Below, piece after piece: positions 37,272-45,104 of a stretch of DNA of 45,104 nt; the first letter of the stretch is position 1, and each line of letters begins with the position of its first letter. The translations under genes were made by a program, and so were the position numbers. The DNA comes from Thiorhodococcus minor (GTDB lineage Bacteria > Pseudomonadota > Gammaproteobacteria > Chromatiales > Chromatiaceae), in NCBI RefSeq assembly GCF_010820565.1, contig NZ_JAAIJQ010000044.1, positions 1-45,104 on the forward strand. Reading direction: 5' to 3'. The notes under the pieces were generated by a model. It was not told the origin of the DNA. It ran no database searches and saw nothing but the letters and a program-made list of their open reading frames with translations.

Positions 37272-39047
37272 TCAAACGCCGTGCTCCTGCAGCCACATCT
37301 CCAGCAAGGCGACTTGCCAGAGCTTGGAGCCTCGCAGCGGCGTGATGTGGTCGTCCGGCGCGGCCAGCAGCTCTTCGACATAGGCGGGCTGGAACAGCTC
37401 ACGCTCCCGCGCAGCCTGGGAATGGACCAGGTCGCGAACCGTGTCCAGCACCTTACCACGGAGGTATTTCAATGCCGGGACCGGGAAGTATCCTTTGGGG
37501 CGATCGATCACCTCGCTGGGAATGACCTTGCGGCCGACCGCCTTGAGCACGCACTTGCCCTCGTCGCAGAGCTTGTACTCGTCGGGCATCCGCGCGGCCA
37601 GCTCGACGAGCTCGTGATCGAGGAAGGGGACACGCGCCTCCAGCCCCCAGGCCATCGTCATGTTGTCGACGCGCTTGACGGGATCGTCCACCAGCATGAT
37701 CTGCTGGTCGAGTCGCAGCGCCTTGTCGACCGGCGCAGCCGCCCCGGGGCGGGCGAAATGCGCCGCGATGAAGGCCCGGCTATGGTCGTCGCCATGGAAA
37801 CGGCCATGCACCGCGCGCCTGTATTCCTCATGACTGCGGTCGCAAAAGGCCCGCGCATAGTCGGCTACCGGATCCGTGCTGCCGACCATGGGTGGATACC
37901 AGTGATAGCCGGCGAAGACCTCGTCGGCGCCCTGCCCGCTCTGGACCACCTTGACGTGCTTGGACACCTCCTGCGAGAGCAAGAAGAAGCCGATGACATC
38001 GTGGCTCACCATGGGCTCCGCCATGGCGCGCACGCAGTTCGGCAGCTCGGGAAGCAGACGCGAGGCCGAGTCGACACGGATCTTGTGATGGATGGTCCCG
38101 TAGTGCTTGGCGATGACGTCGGAGTACTGGAACTCATCGCCCACCTCTTCCCCGACGGTCTCGAAGCCGACGGAGAAGGTATTCAGTCCCTGCTGGCCGT
38201 GCTCCGCGAGCAGGCCGACGATGAGGCTCGAATCCAGCCCTCCGGACAGGAGCACACCGACGTCGACGTCCGCCACCAGTCGGCGCTCGACCGCGGTGCG
38301 CAGGCTCGCTAGGACGCGCTCTTGCCAGTCCTCGAAGCCGAGCCCCTGCTCGTCCGGACGCGGCTCGAAGAGCGGCGCCCAGTAGGTCCGGTCGCTGGAG
38401 CGGCCGTTGGGCTCGATGGTCCGAATGGTCGCGGGCGGGAGCTTGCGAACACCCGACAGAATGGTGCGCGGAGCGGGCACGACGGCATGGAAATGCATGT
38501 AGTGGTGCAGGGCCACCGGGTCGATGTCGGTTGCGACGCCGCCGCCGGCCAGGATCGCTGGCAGGCTGGAGGCGAAGCGCAGCCCGCCCTTCACCTCGGC
38601 GTAGTAGAGCGGCTTGATCCCGAGGCGATCACGGACCAGGGTCAGGCGGCCCGAGTCGCGCTCGGCCACGGCGAAGGCGAACATGCCGTGGAAGTGATCG
38701 ACGCAATCAGCGCCCCAGGCGTGAAAGGCCTTGAGCACGACCTCGGTGTCGCCGTGCGAGAAGAACCGATAGCCCTTCTGCTGCAGCTCGGCACGCAGCT
38801 CCTTGTAGTTGTAGATGCAGCCATTGAAGGCGACCGACAGCCCCAGCTCGCTATCCACCATGGGCTGCGCCGCGTGGGTGCTCAGGTCGATGATGGACAA
38901 GCGGCGGTGCGCCAGCGCGACACGCCCTTGCTGCCAGAGACCATGTCCGTCCGGACCGCGCGGGATCATGGCCGCGCTCATGGCACTCAAGGCACCCAGA
39001 TCGATCGGCGCGTCGTCAAAGCGGACTTCACCGCAGAATCCACACAT
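37272..39047 (-). CDS. asnO: N-acetylglutaminylglutamine amidotransferase (AsnB-like)
   Basis: The 591-residue enzyme has a class II glutaminase domain starting with the catalytic Cys2 (MCGFCGE), RGPDGHG and a synthetase domain with PP-loop SGGLDSS at 268-274. It resembles asparagine synthetase B, but the adjacent GNAT/ATP-grasp synthetase and M42 peptidase genes identify it as the enzyme that amidates N-acetylglutaminylglutamine to NAGGN, a dipeptide osmolyte described in Sinorhizobium and Pseudomonas. It is the first gene of the three-gene minus-strand operon. ATG 39047 is fixed by the need for Cys at position 2. Confidence 0.95.
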   Translation of the reverse strand: MCGFCGEVRFDDAPIDLGALSAMSAAMIPRGPDGHGLWQQGRVALAHRRLSIIDLSTHAAQPMVDSELGLSVAFNGCIYNYKELRAELQQKGYRFFSHGDTEVVLKAFHAWGADCVDHFHGMFAFAVAERDSGRLTLVRDRLGIKPLYYAEVKGGLRFASSLPAILAGGGVATDIDPVALHHYMHFHAVVPAPRTILSGVRKLPPATIRTIEPNGRSSDRTYWAPLFEPRPDEQGLGFEDWQERVLASLRTAVERRLVADVDVGVLLSGGLDSSLIVGLLAEHGQQGLNTFSVGFETVGEEVGDEFQYSDVIAKHYGTIHHKIRVDSASRLLPELPNCVRAMAEPMVSHDVIGFFLLSQEVSKHVKVVQSGQGADEVFAGYHWYPPMVGSTDPVADYARAFCDRSHEEYRRAVHGRFHGDDHSRAFIAAHFARPGAAAPVDKALRLDQQIMLVDDPVKRVDNMTMAWGLEARVPFLDHELVELAARMPDEYKLCDEGKCVLKAVGRKVIPSEVIDRPKGYFPVPALKYLRGKVLDTVRDLVHSQAARERELFQPAYVEELLAAPDDHITPLRGSKLWQVALLEMWLQEHGV

Positions 39048-39531
39048 GAAAGCTTCTCCTGAGACTGGAGCAAAGACATTGACGGCAGCGAGACGCCGTC
39101 AGGCTCAAACCGAGCGAATCGCCGAGGATTGACGAGACGCGCCGCTCCGAACGGGAGCGGCGACGAGAAGACCCGGAACGGCTCAAGCCGGCCCCAAGGC
39201 CGACTCCGGCGGACACCGGAGCCACGCCAAGAGAGCCACTGTCGAGATCTCTGGGGCGACTGGCTGATCGCTCATGGCCTTTCGTCCGCAGTTACAAGAC
39301 CGTGCGAGGCAGAGCTGGGGAAGCCGCCTCTCGCCGCACGGCCGCGCAGATTCAAGCCCGCCCTAGGCTCGCACTGGGGACCTCGGGTCCGAGCACGCTA
39401 GCGACGCAGACCCGGTCGAGGCCGAATCCGCATGAGCCGAGCGCTAAATCTGCTTGTTATCCGCCATGTTAGCGAACCAAGCCATGAGTTTCCAGCCGCG
39501 GAGCCTCAGCGCGCAGGGCGGTCAGCCGCGA
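39048..39531. other. 484-base region upstream of the NAGGN operon
   Basis: No gene is supported here. It must hold the promoter of the amidotransferase gene. Two hairpins are clear: a 9-bp perfect stem with 5-base loop at 39140-39162, and a 6-bp stem (CTCCGG/CCGGAG) at 39204-39221. Neither is followed by a T-run. I could not find a confident promoter. Confidence 0.45.
39140..39162. promoter_or_regulatory. Hairpin in the leader of the NAGGN operon
   Basis: CGCCGCTCC (39140-39148) and GGAGCGGCG (39154-39162) form a perfect 9-bp stem with loop GAACG, about 93 bases upstream of the amidotransferase start. It could be in the 5' untranslated region or end a transcript. Its role is unknown. Confidence 0.4.
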
Positions 39532-40878
39532 TCAAGGGGTGGAATCCAACCCCTCGCCCCCCGCAACATCGGCCAGGATTCGATAGGAGTGGAGCACGGG
39601 CAGGGGCAGCGGAAGCTCCAGCCTCTGCGCCGAGGGTTTCACGAATGTCATGAGGGGCTTGTAGGGCCCTAGCGGTGATCCGGCGCCTTCCAGCAGGTAG
39701 GCCCCCGGCTTGAGCGCATAGGTCGACAAGGTCCAATTGCTGCCGCGTTTCGAAACGTCATAGCCGCCGAAGGGCCGTGCCAGGGGCTCGCCGACGAAGA
39801 CACCCTGCCCTGGCATCAGCACGCTTTGCCAATAGGCCTCGAGCAGCGTCGAGCCCGTCACATAGGCCCGTATCAATGTTCGCACGTCAGGAAACTTCGC
39901 CGGGAAGTTGCACGGCTCCGTCACGGCTCCATAGCTGCCCGTCGCGCCCGCCGCGAGCCACCGCAGGATGCTCATCTGACGGCTATCGGTGAGCTGTCCG
40001 CCCGTCGATGTCAGATGATCCGCGATCGCGCCCGGCCGGAAGGCGTTGGTCGCCAGCCGCGGCACCTCACGGAGACCCGTGAAGTAGAAGAGGACGTCCG
40101 ACCGGTCTTGAATGAAGTCGGCAGACGGACTCTCGATCCGCAGAGCCCCACCGAGCTCACGCATCGTCTCGGCATAGCCCTGGGCACGCACGTTCCGGGC
40201 CTCATCCGAGGTACTGACCAAGTAAGCCGTCCCGGTCGGGCGCGTGTCATCGGCCGACCGGCCGCGCTCGATGAGCGCCCGCGCCGCGTCGAGCGTCGGG
40301 CCGGGAATCATCATCGTCGGCCGAATGCCATAGTCCGCGAAAGGCCGGTGGCTGTTGGACGCAAAGTAGGGACTGGGCTTGGCGGGACGACAGCCGGAGG
40401 CGCAGTAGTCCCGGTCGAAGCCGACGGCGAAGGCGGTCGTGATCGACATGCAGTCGACCCGGTAGGGCTGTGTCCAGGTCAAGACATAGGCCTGGACAGC
40501 GTCAGGCGTCTCGGCGCGCACACGGGCGTAGATCGGGGCGAATTCGGAGGCTGGCATCTTGGACGCGCCCGGGCGAAACGACACCTCGATGAGATGGTCG
40601 GCAGGCAAGGCGCGGACGCGACTGTAATAACGCCCCACCGCAACGCTGACCGGGTCCTCGCGATTGACGATGATCGCCACGTCCTCCGGCCCCAGGGCTT
40701 GCTTGGGAAGCACCACCACGGGGGCTGCCCGAGACGAGACCGCAACGCTGAGCAGGAGCCCGCAGAGGGCGCCCCACCAAAGGCGGGCACAGGCACCCGC
40801 CGTGAGTCCGGTGAGCGAGCCAAGAGCAGTGTCTCTGCGGGGGAGCGGAGCACGCGGCAACGCCCCTCGTGACGCCAT
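39532..40878 (-). CDS. TIGR03790-like exported protein (PEP-CTERM-associated family)
   Basis: The protein of about 448 residues has a long basic N-terminus and a hydrophobic segment (WWGALCGLLLSVAVSSRAAP) that should be cleaved by signal peptidase. It then shows PEDVAIIVNREDPVSVAVGRYYSR, AYVLTWTQPYRVDCMSITTAF, YLVSTSDEARN and LAAGATGSYGAVTEPCN. From memory this fits the TIGR03790 family, which is found in genomes with PEP-CTERM/exosortase systems and whose function is unknown. ATG 40878 is my choice; ATG 41007 would add 43 Arg/Gly-rich residues. It lies about 172 bases after the TPR lipoprotein gene. Confidence 0.72.
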   Translation of the reverse strand: MASRGALPRAPLPRRDTALGSLTGLTAGACARLWWGALCGLLLSVAVSSRAAPVVVLPKQALGPEDVAIIVNREDPVSVAVGRYYSRVRALPADHLIEVSFRPGASKMPASEFAPIYARVRAETPDAVQAYVLTWTQPYRVDCMSITTAFAVGFDRDYCASGCRPAKPSPYFASNSHRPFADYGIRPTMMIPGPTLDAARALIERGRSADDTRPTGTAYLVSTSDEARNVRAQGYAETMRELGGALRIESPSADFIQDRSDVLFYFTGLREVPRLATNAFRPGAIADHLTSTGGQLTDSRQMSILRWLAAGATGSYGAVTEPCNFPAKFPDVRTLIRAYVTGSTLLEAYWQSVLMPGQGVFVGEPLARPFGGYDVSKRGSNWTLSTYALKPGAYLLEGAGSPLGPYKPLMTFVKPSAQRLELPLPLPVLHSYRILADVAGGEGLDSTP

Positions 40879-41050
40879 CCGGATCTCAGCTGGACGGCCG
40901 GCGCGACCAGCCCCCAGACCGCAGGCGACGCGCGAGAACCGCCGCAAATGGGATCCCCGCTCAACGAGCCGGAGCGAGCAAGGGACGAATACCCGCCCGC
41001 GAGACATAGGCTCGAGAGACTATCGGGCGAACCGTCAGGCCAACCCGGAC

Positions 41051-43489
41051 TCAGCCGCCGCCGAGTGAGGCCGAGGACAGCCCCTCCAGGGTCTCCCGCG
41101 CCTCCTCCAATCCGGGGAACGATGCCCCCGAGTCGACCGCCGCCGTCAGCATCTCCCTTGCCTGGTCGTCGCGCCCTAGGCTCGCGTAGACCATACCGAG
41201 GTGGAACTGCATCTCCGCCGGCACTGGATCGACCTGGCCCGCAGCCTCTTCCAAGGTCGACAGGGCGCCCTCGATATCGCCACTCCTGAACTGTACCCAG
41301 CCCAAGGTATCCAGCAGGACCCACTGCCCGGATGTCGCGAGCCCCCGCGCCAGCTCCATCGCGCGACTCAAGCTCGCGGGATCGTCCTTCCGGGCATTGG
41401 CCAGCAGCATGGCAAGATTGTTCGCCACGGCATCGGCCTCGGGGTTGCTATCGAGCACCTCTTCGTAGGCTGAGATCGCCTCGTCGCCACGCCCCGCGTC
41501 CTGGAGGGCGATCCCCAGCCTGAAGATCAAGAAGGCATTACGCCCGGTCTCCTCGATCCCGGCGCGCAGCGTCGAGATCGCCTTGTCCGACTCGCCCGCG
41601 CGCACATAGAGGTCGGCCATGCGCGTATAGGCGCTCGGCGACTTGGGGTAGAGACTGATGACCTGCTCGAACTGGGCCGCCGCCTCCTTGAAGCGGCCGG
41701 CAGAGGCATAGATCTCGCCCAACAGATTGAGCGCCGCGGCGTTGGCGGGCTGCTGATCCAGATACGCCTTGACACTGGCCTCCGCATCCTCGACCTGCTT
41801 TAGACCCAGATAGCTGCGCGCCAGCGCGAGCCTTGGCTCGACCGCATCGGCCCGCTTCTCGATGGCGACCTTGAGCACCTCGACGCTCTCTTGAAGCCTG
41901 CCGTCTCGCTGGAGCAGAAGCCCCTTGAGGTAGTAGCCCAGGGGATGGTCGGGGCGCGTCTCCAGGATCCGGTCGGCGGTCCGCTCCATCGCATCCCAAT
42001 CCTGCTGGGACAGCTGCAGCTTGGCCAAGGCACTCTGTACGCGGGTATCGTCAGGGACCTTCTCCAGGAATCCTTCCAGGATGCGCGAGGCGCCCTTCAT
42101 GTCACCACTCCGCACGAGAAGCTGCGCCATGTCCAGATAGGCCGCTGGCTCGGCGGGCGCGGCATCGATCGCCTTCTGTAGCGCATCCTGGGCCAAGGGA
42201 ACCTCTTCACGCATCTCGTGCGCCTTGGCGAGAAGTCGCAGCGCACGCGTGGACTCAGGATCGTTCTGCAGGGCGTCGCGCAGATCGGGGATGGCTGCGT
42301 CAGGCTCATCACGCGTCAAGGCGATTGCGGCGCGCAGCGTCAAGGCATCCACATTGCGCGGATCCTCCTCCAGCACTTCAGCAAGGAGCGCCAGGGCCTG
42401 GTCCATCTCCTGATTGGCAAAATCGAGCGTCGCCAGTCGATGACGCGCCTTCAGACCCGCCGTTCCAAGGTCGTCCCGCTCGATGATGGCGCGATAGATG
42501 TCTTTGGACTTGTCGCGTTGCCCGAGGCTCGCGGCAAGCTCGGCTTGCGCGAAGCGCAGGTCATACTGATCCGGCGCCTGCGCGACCAGCTCCTCCAGGA
42601 GCGCAACACCGGCCTCCGGCCCATGCTCCTTGACCGCCCATTCGACGAGCAGCAGCTTTGGCTGTGCATCCTCGGGGTTGGCCGCAATGGCGCGTCTCAG
42701 GGCCTGCTCCGCCGCCTGCCGTTCACCTTGCTGCGTCAGGAAGGCCGCCAGGCGGGCGGTATGGATGAGCTGGGACGGCTCGATCTCCGTCAACTTCTCG
42801 AGCTGCTCGCGCGCCTTAGCGGCATCACCCAACGACTGATAGCCGGCGGCTAGCGACAAGCGAAGCTGGACATCATCCGGATGCGCCTCCGCGGCCCGCT
42901 CCAGAAGCGCGACCGCCTCCGCGCCGGCACCCTGAGCCCGACGCACCTCCGCGAGCAGCAGCAGGCCATTGCGATGGCTGGGATCGACAGCCAAGGCGGC
43001 CTGGGCATCGGCCGTCGCCACATCCAGGTCCCCCTGCTTGGCCCGCACCGCCCCGCGCAGGGCCAAGGCATCAGGATTCTCGGGGGCCAGCGCCAGCACG
43101 GCCGCGGCGTCGGCCAGCGCGTCCTCCTGCTGGCCGGCATCGAATAACAGCTGCCCGCGCTTGAGACGTGCATCGATGAAGTCGGGCTTCAGCTCGACGG
43201 CCTTGTTGTACCCGCCGAAGGCGGCGCTCCAATTCTGGCGGTCGGCCTCGATCTGGGCGAGCTGAAACCAAGCCTCCGCATGCTTGGGATCGATCTGCAA
43301 GACGTTCTTGAGCTCGAGCCGGGCCTTGACCGGATCACCCTCCGCGAGCAGCTCCATGCCCCGATCGAAATAGGCCTGCTTGCGGTCTTCGGCGCCACAC
43401 CCGGCGAGCAGCGCGAGAAGCATCGACAAGGCAAGCCCAGCATACCCGGCCCGCGCTCGCGGACGTGACAGCAATGTTGACGACGACAT
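41051..43489 (-). CDS. TPR-repeat lipoprotein (PEP-CTERM system PrsT-like)
   Basis: The 812-residue protein has a lipoprotein signal ending in LALLAG-C31, then about twenty tetratricopeptide repeats to the C-terminus, many with the pattern P-x-N/S-A-x-x-x-L-A. This architecture matches the large TPR lipoproteins (PrsT) of exosortase/PEP-CTERM exopolysaccharide loci. A role in exopolysaccharide or protein sorting at the envelope is inferred. ATG 43489 has TAGGAG 9 bases upstream. The next gene downstream is of the TIGR03790 type, supporting the PEP-CTERM link, but no exosortase or EPS gene lies in the window. Confidence 0.8.
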   Translation of the reverse strand: MSSSTLLSRPRARAGYAGLALSMLLALLAGCGAEDRKQAYFDRGMELLAEGDPVKARLELKNVLQIDPKHAEAWFQLAQIEADRQNWSAAFGGYNKAVELKPDFIDARLKRGQLLFDAGQQEDALADAAAVLALAPENPDALALRGAVRAKQGDLDVATADAQAALAVDPSHRNGLLLLAEVRRAQGAGAEAVALLERAAEAHPDDVQLRLSLAAGYQSLGDAAKAREQLEKLTEIEPSQLIHTARLAAFLTQQGERQAAEQALRRAIAANPEDAQPKLLLVEWAVKEHGPEAGVALLEELVAQAPDQYDLRFAQAELAASLGQRDKSKDIYRAIIERDDLGTAGLKARHRLATLDFANQEMDQALALLAEVLEEDPRNVDALTLRAAIALTRDEPDAAIPDLRDALQNDPESTRALRLLAKAHEMREEVPLAQDALQKAIDAAPAEPAAYLDMAQLLVRSGDMKGASRILEGFLEKVPDDTRVQSALAKLQLSQQDWDAMERTADRILETRPDHPLGYYLKGLLLQRDGRLQESVEVLKVAIEKRADAVEPRLALARSYLGLKQVEDAEASVKAYLDQQPANAAALNLLGEIYASAGRFKEAAAQFEQVISLYPKSPSAYTRMADLYVRAGESDKAISTLRAGIEETGRNAFLIFRLGIALQDAGRGDEAISAYEEVLDSNPEADAVANNLAMLLANARKDDPASLSRAMELARGLATSGQWVLLDTLGWVQFRSGDIEGALSTLEEAAGQVDPVPAEMQFHLGMVYASLGRDDQAREMLTAAVDSGASFPGLEEARETLEGLSSASLGGG

Positions 43490-43535
43490 CGACTTCAGCT
43501 CCTAAGTCAGCTCGATAACCATGGTCAAAGACCGT

Positions 43536-43541
43536 ATTATA
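43536..43541 (-). promoter_or_regulatory. Possible -10 box of the TPR lipoprotein gene
   Basis: TATAAT on the minus strand, 46 bases before the start codon. The -35 position is not a good match, so the call rests on the -10 alone. Confidence 0.3.
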
Positions 43542-43777
43542 TCGATGCATCACAAGCAATCCGGCGCTCCTCACTCGCGGCCGAGAGACAAGGCCGAAGC
43601 CGCCAGCCACGCGCAGTGGCGCCCTCGCGGGAAGGGCGATCGGTTCGAGCATCATTGACTGTTGCGTCAGTGTGCGCGGTGTCTCGATCACATCAATGAA
43701 GCACTGGCACTGGGCTGCGAAGCCAAGAACGCATAATGGCTGCGAGCGCCATTCTGAGCTATGGAAGGAGACCACTC

Positions 43778-43828
43778 ATGAGACGCTGCTCGCACCGGAG
43801 CGCCGCCTGCACAGCGATGCCGCGATGA
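43778..43828 (+). CDS. Possible 16-residue ORF with strong ribosome site
   Basis: The frame MRRCSHRSAACTAMPR starts at 43778, 7 bases after AAGGAG. It might be a gene remnant or chance. No similarity is recognised. Confidence 0.2.
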   Translation: MRRCSHRSAACTAMPR

Positions 43829-43866
43829 CCGCCATCGCCTACGTCCGCGAAGCCACGCCGACGTCC

Positions 43867-44277
43867 TCAACCAGCGGCTCGCCCCTTCACATGCAAGGCA
43901 TAGAGCATGTCCTCGTCCGCAATATGGTCGATCAGCCAGTCCTGCGTGATGTCCAGGGCGCGCTCCGCCAAGTCTTCACTAGGCCCAAAGATCATCAAAT
44001 CGTTCTCGAGCTCGTCTAGGCGCCTGAAGAAGGCCGCATGCTGATGTAAATGCTCTCGCAGACCGGGATACTCATGCCGACGCATGAAGTCCACTTCCGT
44101 GTCGAAATGCTTCTCCGCATAGCTCCGCATGAAGGCAATCGCATCGACGACCGCGTTCTTGCCCTCCCTCCCCAGAATGCCCTCGTAGAGCTGATGTGAT
44201 GCAGCGAAGAATCCCTTGTGCTGCTCATCGATCTCGGGGACGCCGATAAGATAGACATCGGACCAGTCTTTTAGCAT
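43867..44277 (-). CDS. Bacteriohemerythrin
   Basis: The 136-residue four-helix protein has the hemerythrin diiron ligands: H20 (DEQH), H57 and E61 (KHFDTE), H76 and H80 (HLHQH), and a C-terminal DHIADED with His and Asp. It binds O2 reversibly. In microaerobic or anaerobic phototrophs it may store, deliver or sense O2, useful for an organism with O2-sensitive nitrogenase; this is inference. ATG 44277 has AGGTG upstream. It stands alone. Confidence 0.95.
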   Translation of the reverse strand: MLKDWSDVYLIGVPEIDEQHKGFFAASHQLYEGILGREGKNAVVDAIAFMRSYAEKHFDTEVDFMRRHEYPGLREHLHQHAAFFRRLDELENDLMIFGPSEDLAERALDITQDWLIDHIADEDMLYALHVKGRAAG

Positions 44278-44595
44278 TCGACACCTGCAGCAAAAGCGTT
44301 ATTCAAGAAACAGCACATCCCCCGGCCGACCCGGCCGCAAGCGCGAGGCGTTGCGGCGAGCGGACGCGCCAGGGAGCCCCGGCTCGGCCAAGACGGCATC
44401 CTAAGCCACCCACAGTCACATTGGAATCTCGGCGACGGGTCCCGGCCCGCCAGAGCCGGGCCAGGCAAGATACCCCGCACACGGACAGACGGTATCAACA
44501 ATCCGTAAGAACACGCCTTTCATGATCGGATCCGTTTGCTAGAGTAAGGTGATCGGGATTGCATGGTCCCGCCATCACTCCGGAGCTAGCTGATC
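44278..44595. other. 318-base spacer between hemerythrin and regulator genes
   Basis: The two genes are divergent, so both promoters should lie here. On the plus strand TTTCAT and TAGAGT are separated by 16 bases about 45 bases before the regulator start, a weak promoter candidate. I see no repeat, RNA gene or terminator. Confidence 0.4.
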
Positions 44596-44961
44596 GTGGA
44601 ACCTGAATTCGCAGAACGCTCTCAGCGGATCGGCACTCGTCTGCGCGCCGAGCGCCAGCGACGCGGCTGGTCCCTAAACGACCTCTCCGCACGGACCCAT
44701 GGCGTCTTGTCCAAGTCCAGGATCAGCAACTACGAGCAAGGAATCCGCCGGATGGGACTGGAAGCGGCACAGCACCTAGCCGCCGCCCTCGAGACCGTCA
44801 CGCCCGCGTGGCTTCTGCTACTGGAAGAAGAAAGCCCTCTCGATGACGAGGAGCTTTCCCTCATCAAGGATTTCCGCACCCTTGACCCCAACAGCCGGCG
44901 CCAAATCATCGATCTGACCCGAAGCAAGAAACGGCAAGGCGATCAGCAGGCGGCATCCTGA
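44596..44961 (+). CDS. XRE-family helix-turn-helix regulator
   Basis: The 121-residue protein has an N-terminal HTH of the Cro/CI type (about 10-65: RIGTRLRAERQRRGWSLNDLSARTHGVLSKSRISNYEQGIRRM), then a helical segment with WLLLLEEESPLDDEELSLIKDF and a polar C-terminus. Similar small regulators occur in phage and chromosomes alike; no phage genes are nearby. It starts at GTG 44596. Target genes are unknown. Confidence 0.85.
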   Translation: MEPEFAERSQRIGTRLRAERQRRGWSLNDLSARTHGVLSKSRISNYEQGIRRMGLEAAQHLAAALETVTPAWLLLLEEESPLDDEELSLIKDFRTLDPNSRRQIIDLTRSKKRQGDQQAAS

Positions 44962-45012
44962 GCGCAGGTCTGCGCAACCCCAGAATTCTGTGCCAGGACG
45001 CAACCCAATGCC

Positions 45013-45104
45013 ATGGACTTAAGCCGTCCGGCAGTACGCCGGGTGGAATCCGGGCTTGAGCTTGCCGGGATTGAGGCGTGGAAATTGTCGGTCTGGCCGT
45101 ACCG
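45013..45104 (+). CDS. Possible 5' end of a gene cut by the right window edge
   Basis: From ATG 45013 a frame (MDLSRPAVRRVESGLELAGI...) stays open to the edge for 30 codons, with AGGAC about 11 bases upstream. It is too short to identify, and the composition is not decisive. Confidence 0.3.
   Translation, partial: MDLSRPAVRRVESGLELAGIEAWKLSVWPY

Larger units (their letters stand above)
43490..43866. other. 377-base spacer upstream of the TPR lipoprotein gene
   Basis: A perfect TATAAT on the minus strand (43536-43541) could be the -10 box of the lipoprotein gene, 46 bases before its start, but no good -35 is present. A 16-codon frame at 43778-43828 has a strong ribosome site (AAGGAG). Nothing else is recognisable. 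Confidence 0.4.

Overview
The window is about 45 kb of GC-rich DNA, most likely chromosomal, from a purple sulfur bacterium of the Chromatiaceae or a close gammaproteobacterial relative. That placement is an inference from gene content: a molybdenum nitrogenase operon with draT, an isolated soxYZ pair, a sulfide:quinone reductase-like flavoprotein, the tesA/ybbAP and tgt-yajC-secDF blocks typical of Gammaproteobacteria, and an N-acetylglutaminylglutamine amide (NAGGN) osmolyte operon. I see no rRNA, tRNA, CRISPR array or intact transposase.

Layout. 1-3438: a response regulator with degenerate GGDEF and EAL domains, set in about 1.3 kb of repeat-rich non-coding DNA. 3439-11128 (minus strand): nifH-nifD-nifK-nifT-ferredoxin-nafY-small ORF-LRV Fe-S protein-unknown 320-aa protein. 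A sigma-54 promoter (11191-11206) and a NifA-type upstream site (11304-11319) precede nifH; the NifA-type site covers the start codon of the divergent draT. 11307-17746 (plus): draT, a HAD phosphatase, tgt, yajC, secD and secF, closed by a strong bidirectional hairpin. 17861-22890: an SQR-like flavoprotein and tesA (minus), then ybbA-ybbP (plus), with tesA and ybbA start codons overlapping. 22988-25883: a small Rmf-like protein (minus), then a MoxR-type AAA ATPase and a DUF2201/VWA partner (plus). 26038-28727: a BepA-like M48 protease and soxYZ. 28833-34195: a lipid A-type acyltransferase, a rhodanese, an HscB-like protein without HPD, then trmJ-cysE-iscR (minus) and suhB (plus). 34223-39047 (minus): the NAGGN operon. 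39532-43489 (minus): a TIGR03790-like protein and a TPR lipoprotein, both of kinds associated with PEP-CTERM/exosortase systems. 43867-45104: bacteriohemerythrin, an XRE-type regulator and the edge of the window.

How the genes work together. The nif block encodes the nitrogenase enzyme, a dedicated ferredoxin and a FeMo-co/apo-NifDK binding protein; DraT can switch NifH off by ADP-ribosylating Arg101. SQR-like protein and SoxYZ fit sulfide or thiosulfate oxidation feeding electrons to growth and nitrogen fixation. YajC-SecD-SecF, BepA, the acyltransferase and the TPR lipoprotein serve the envelope. The NAGGN genes point to life in saline or osmotically variable water.

I found no clearly new multi-gene defence or mobile system. 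The best leads are the uncharacterised genes at the end of the nif operon, the large hairpins between nif genes, the HscB-like protein lacking its HPD motif beside iscR without the other isc genes, the repeat family around the response regulator, and the orphan PEP-CTERM accessory genes.
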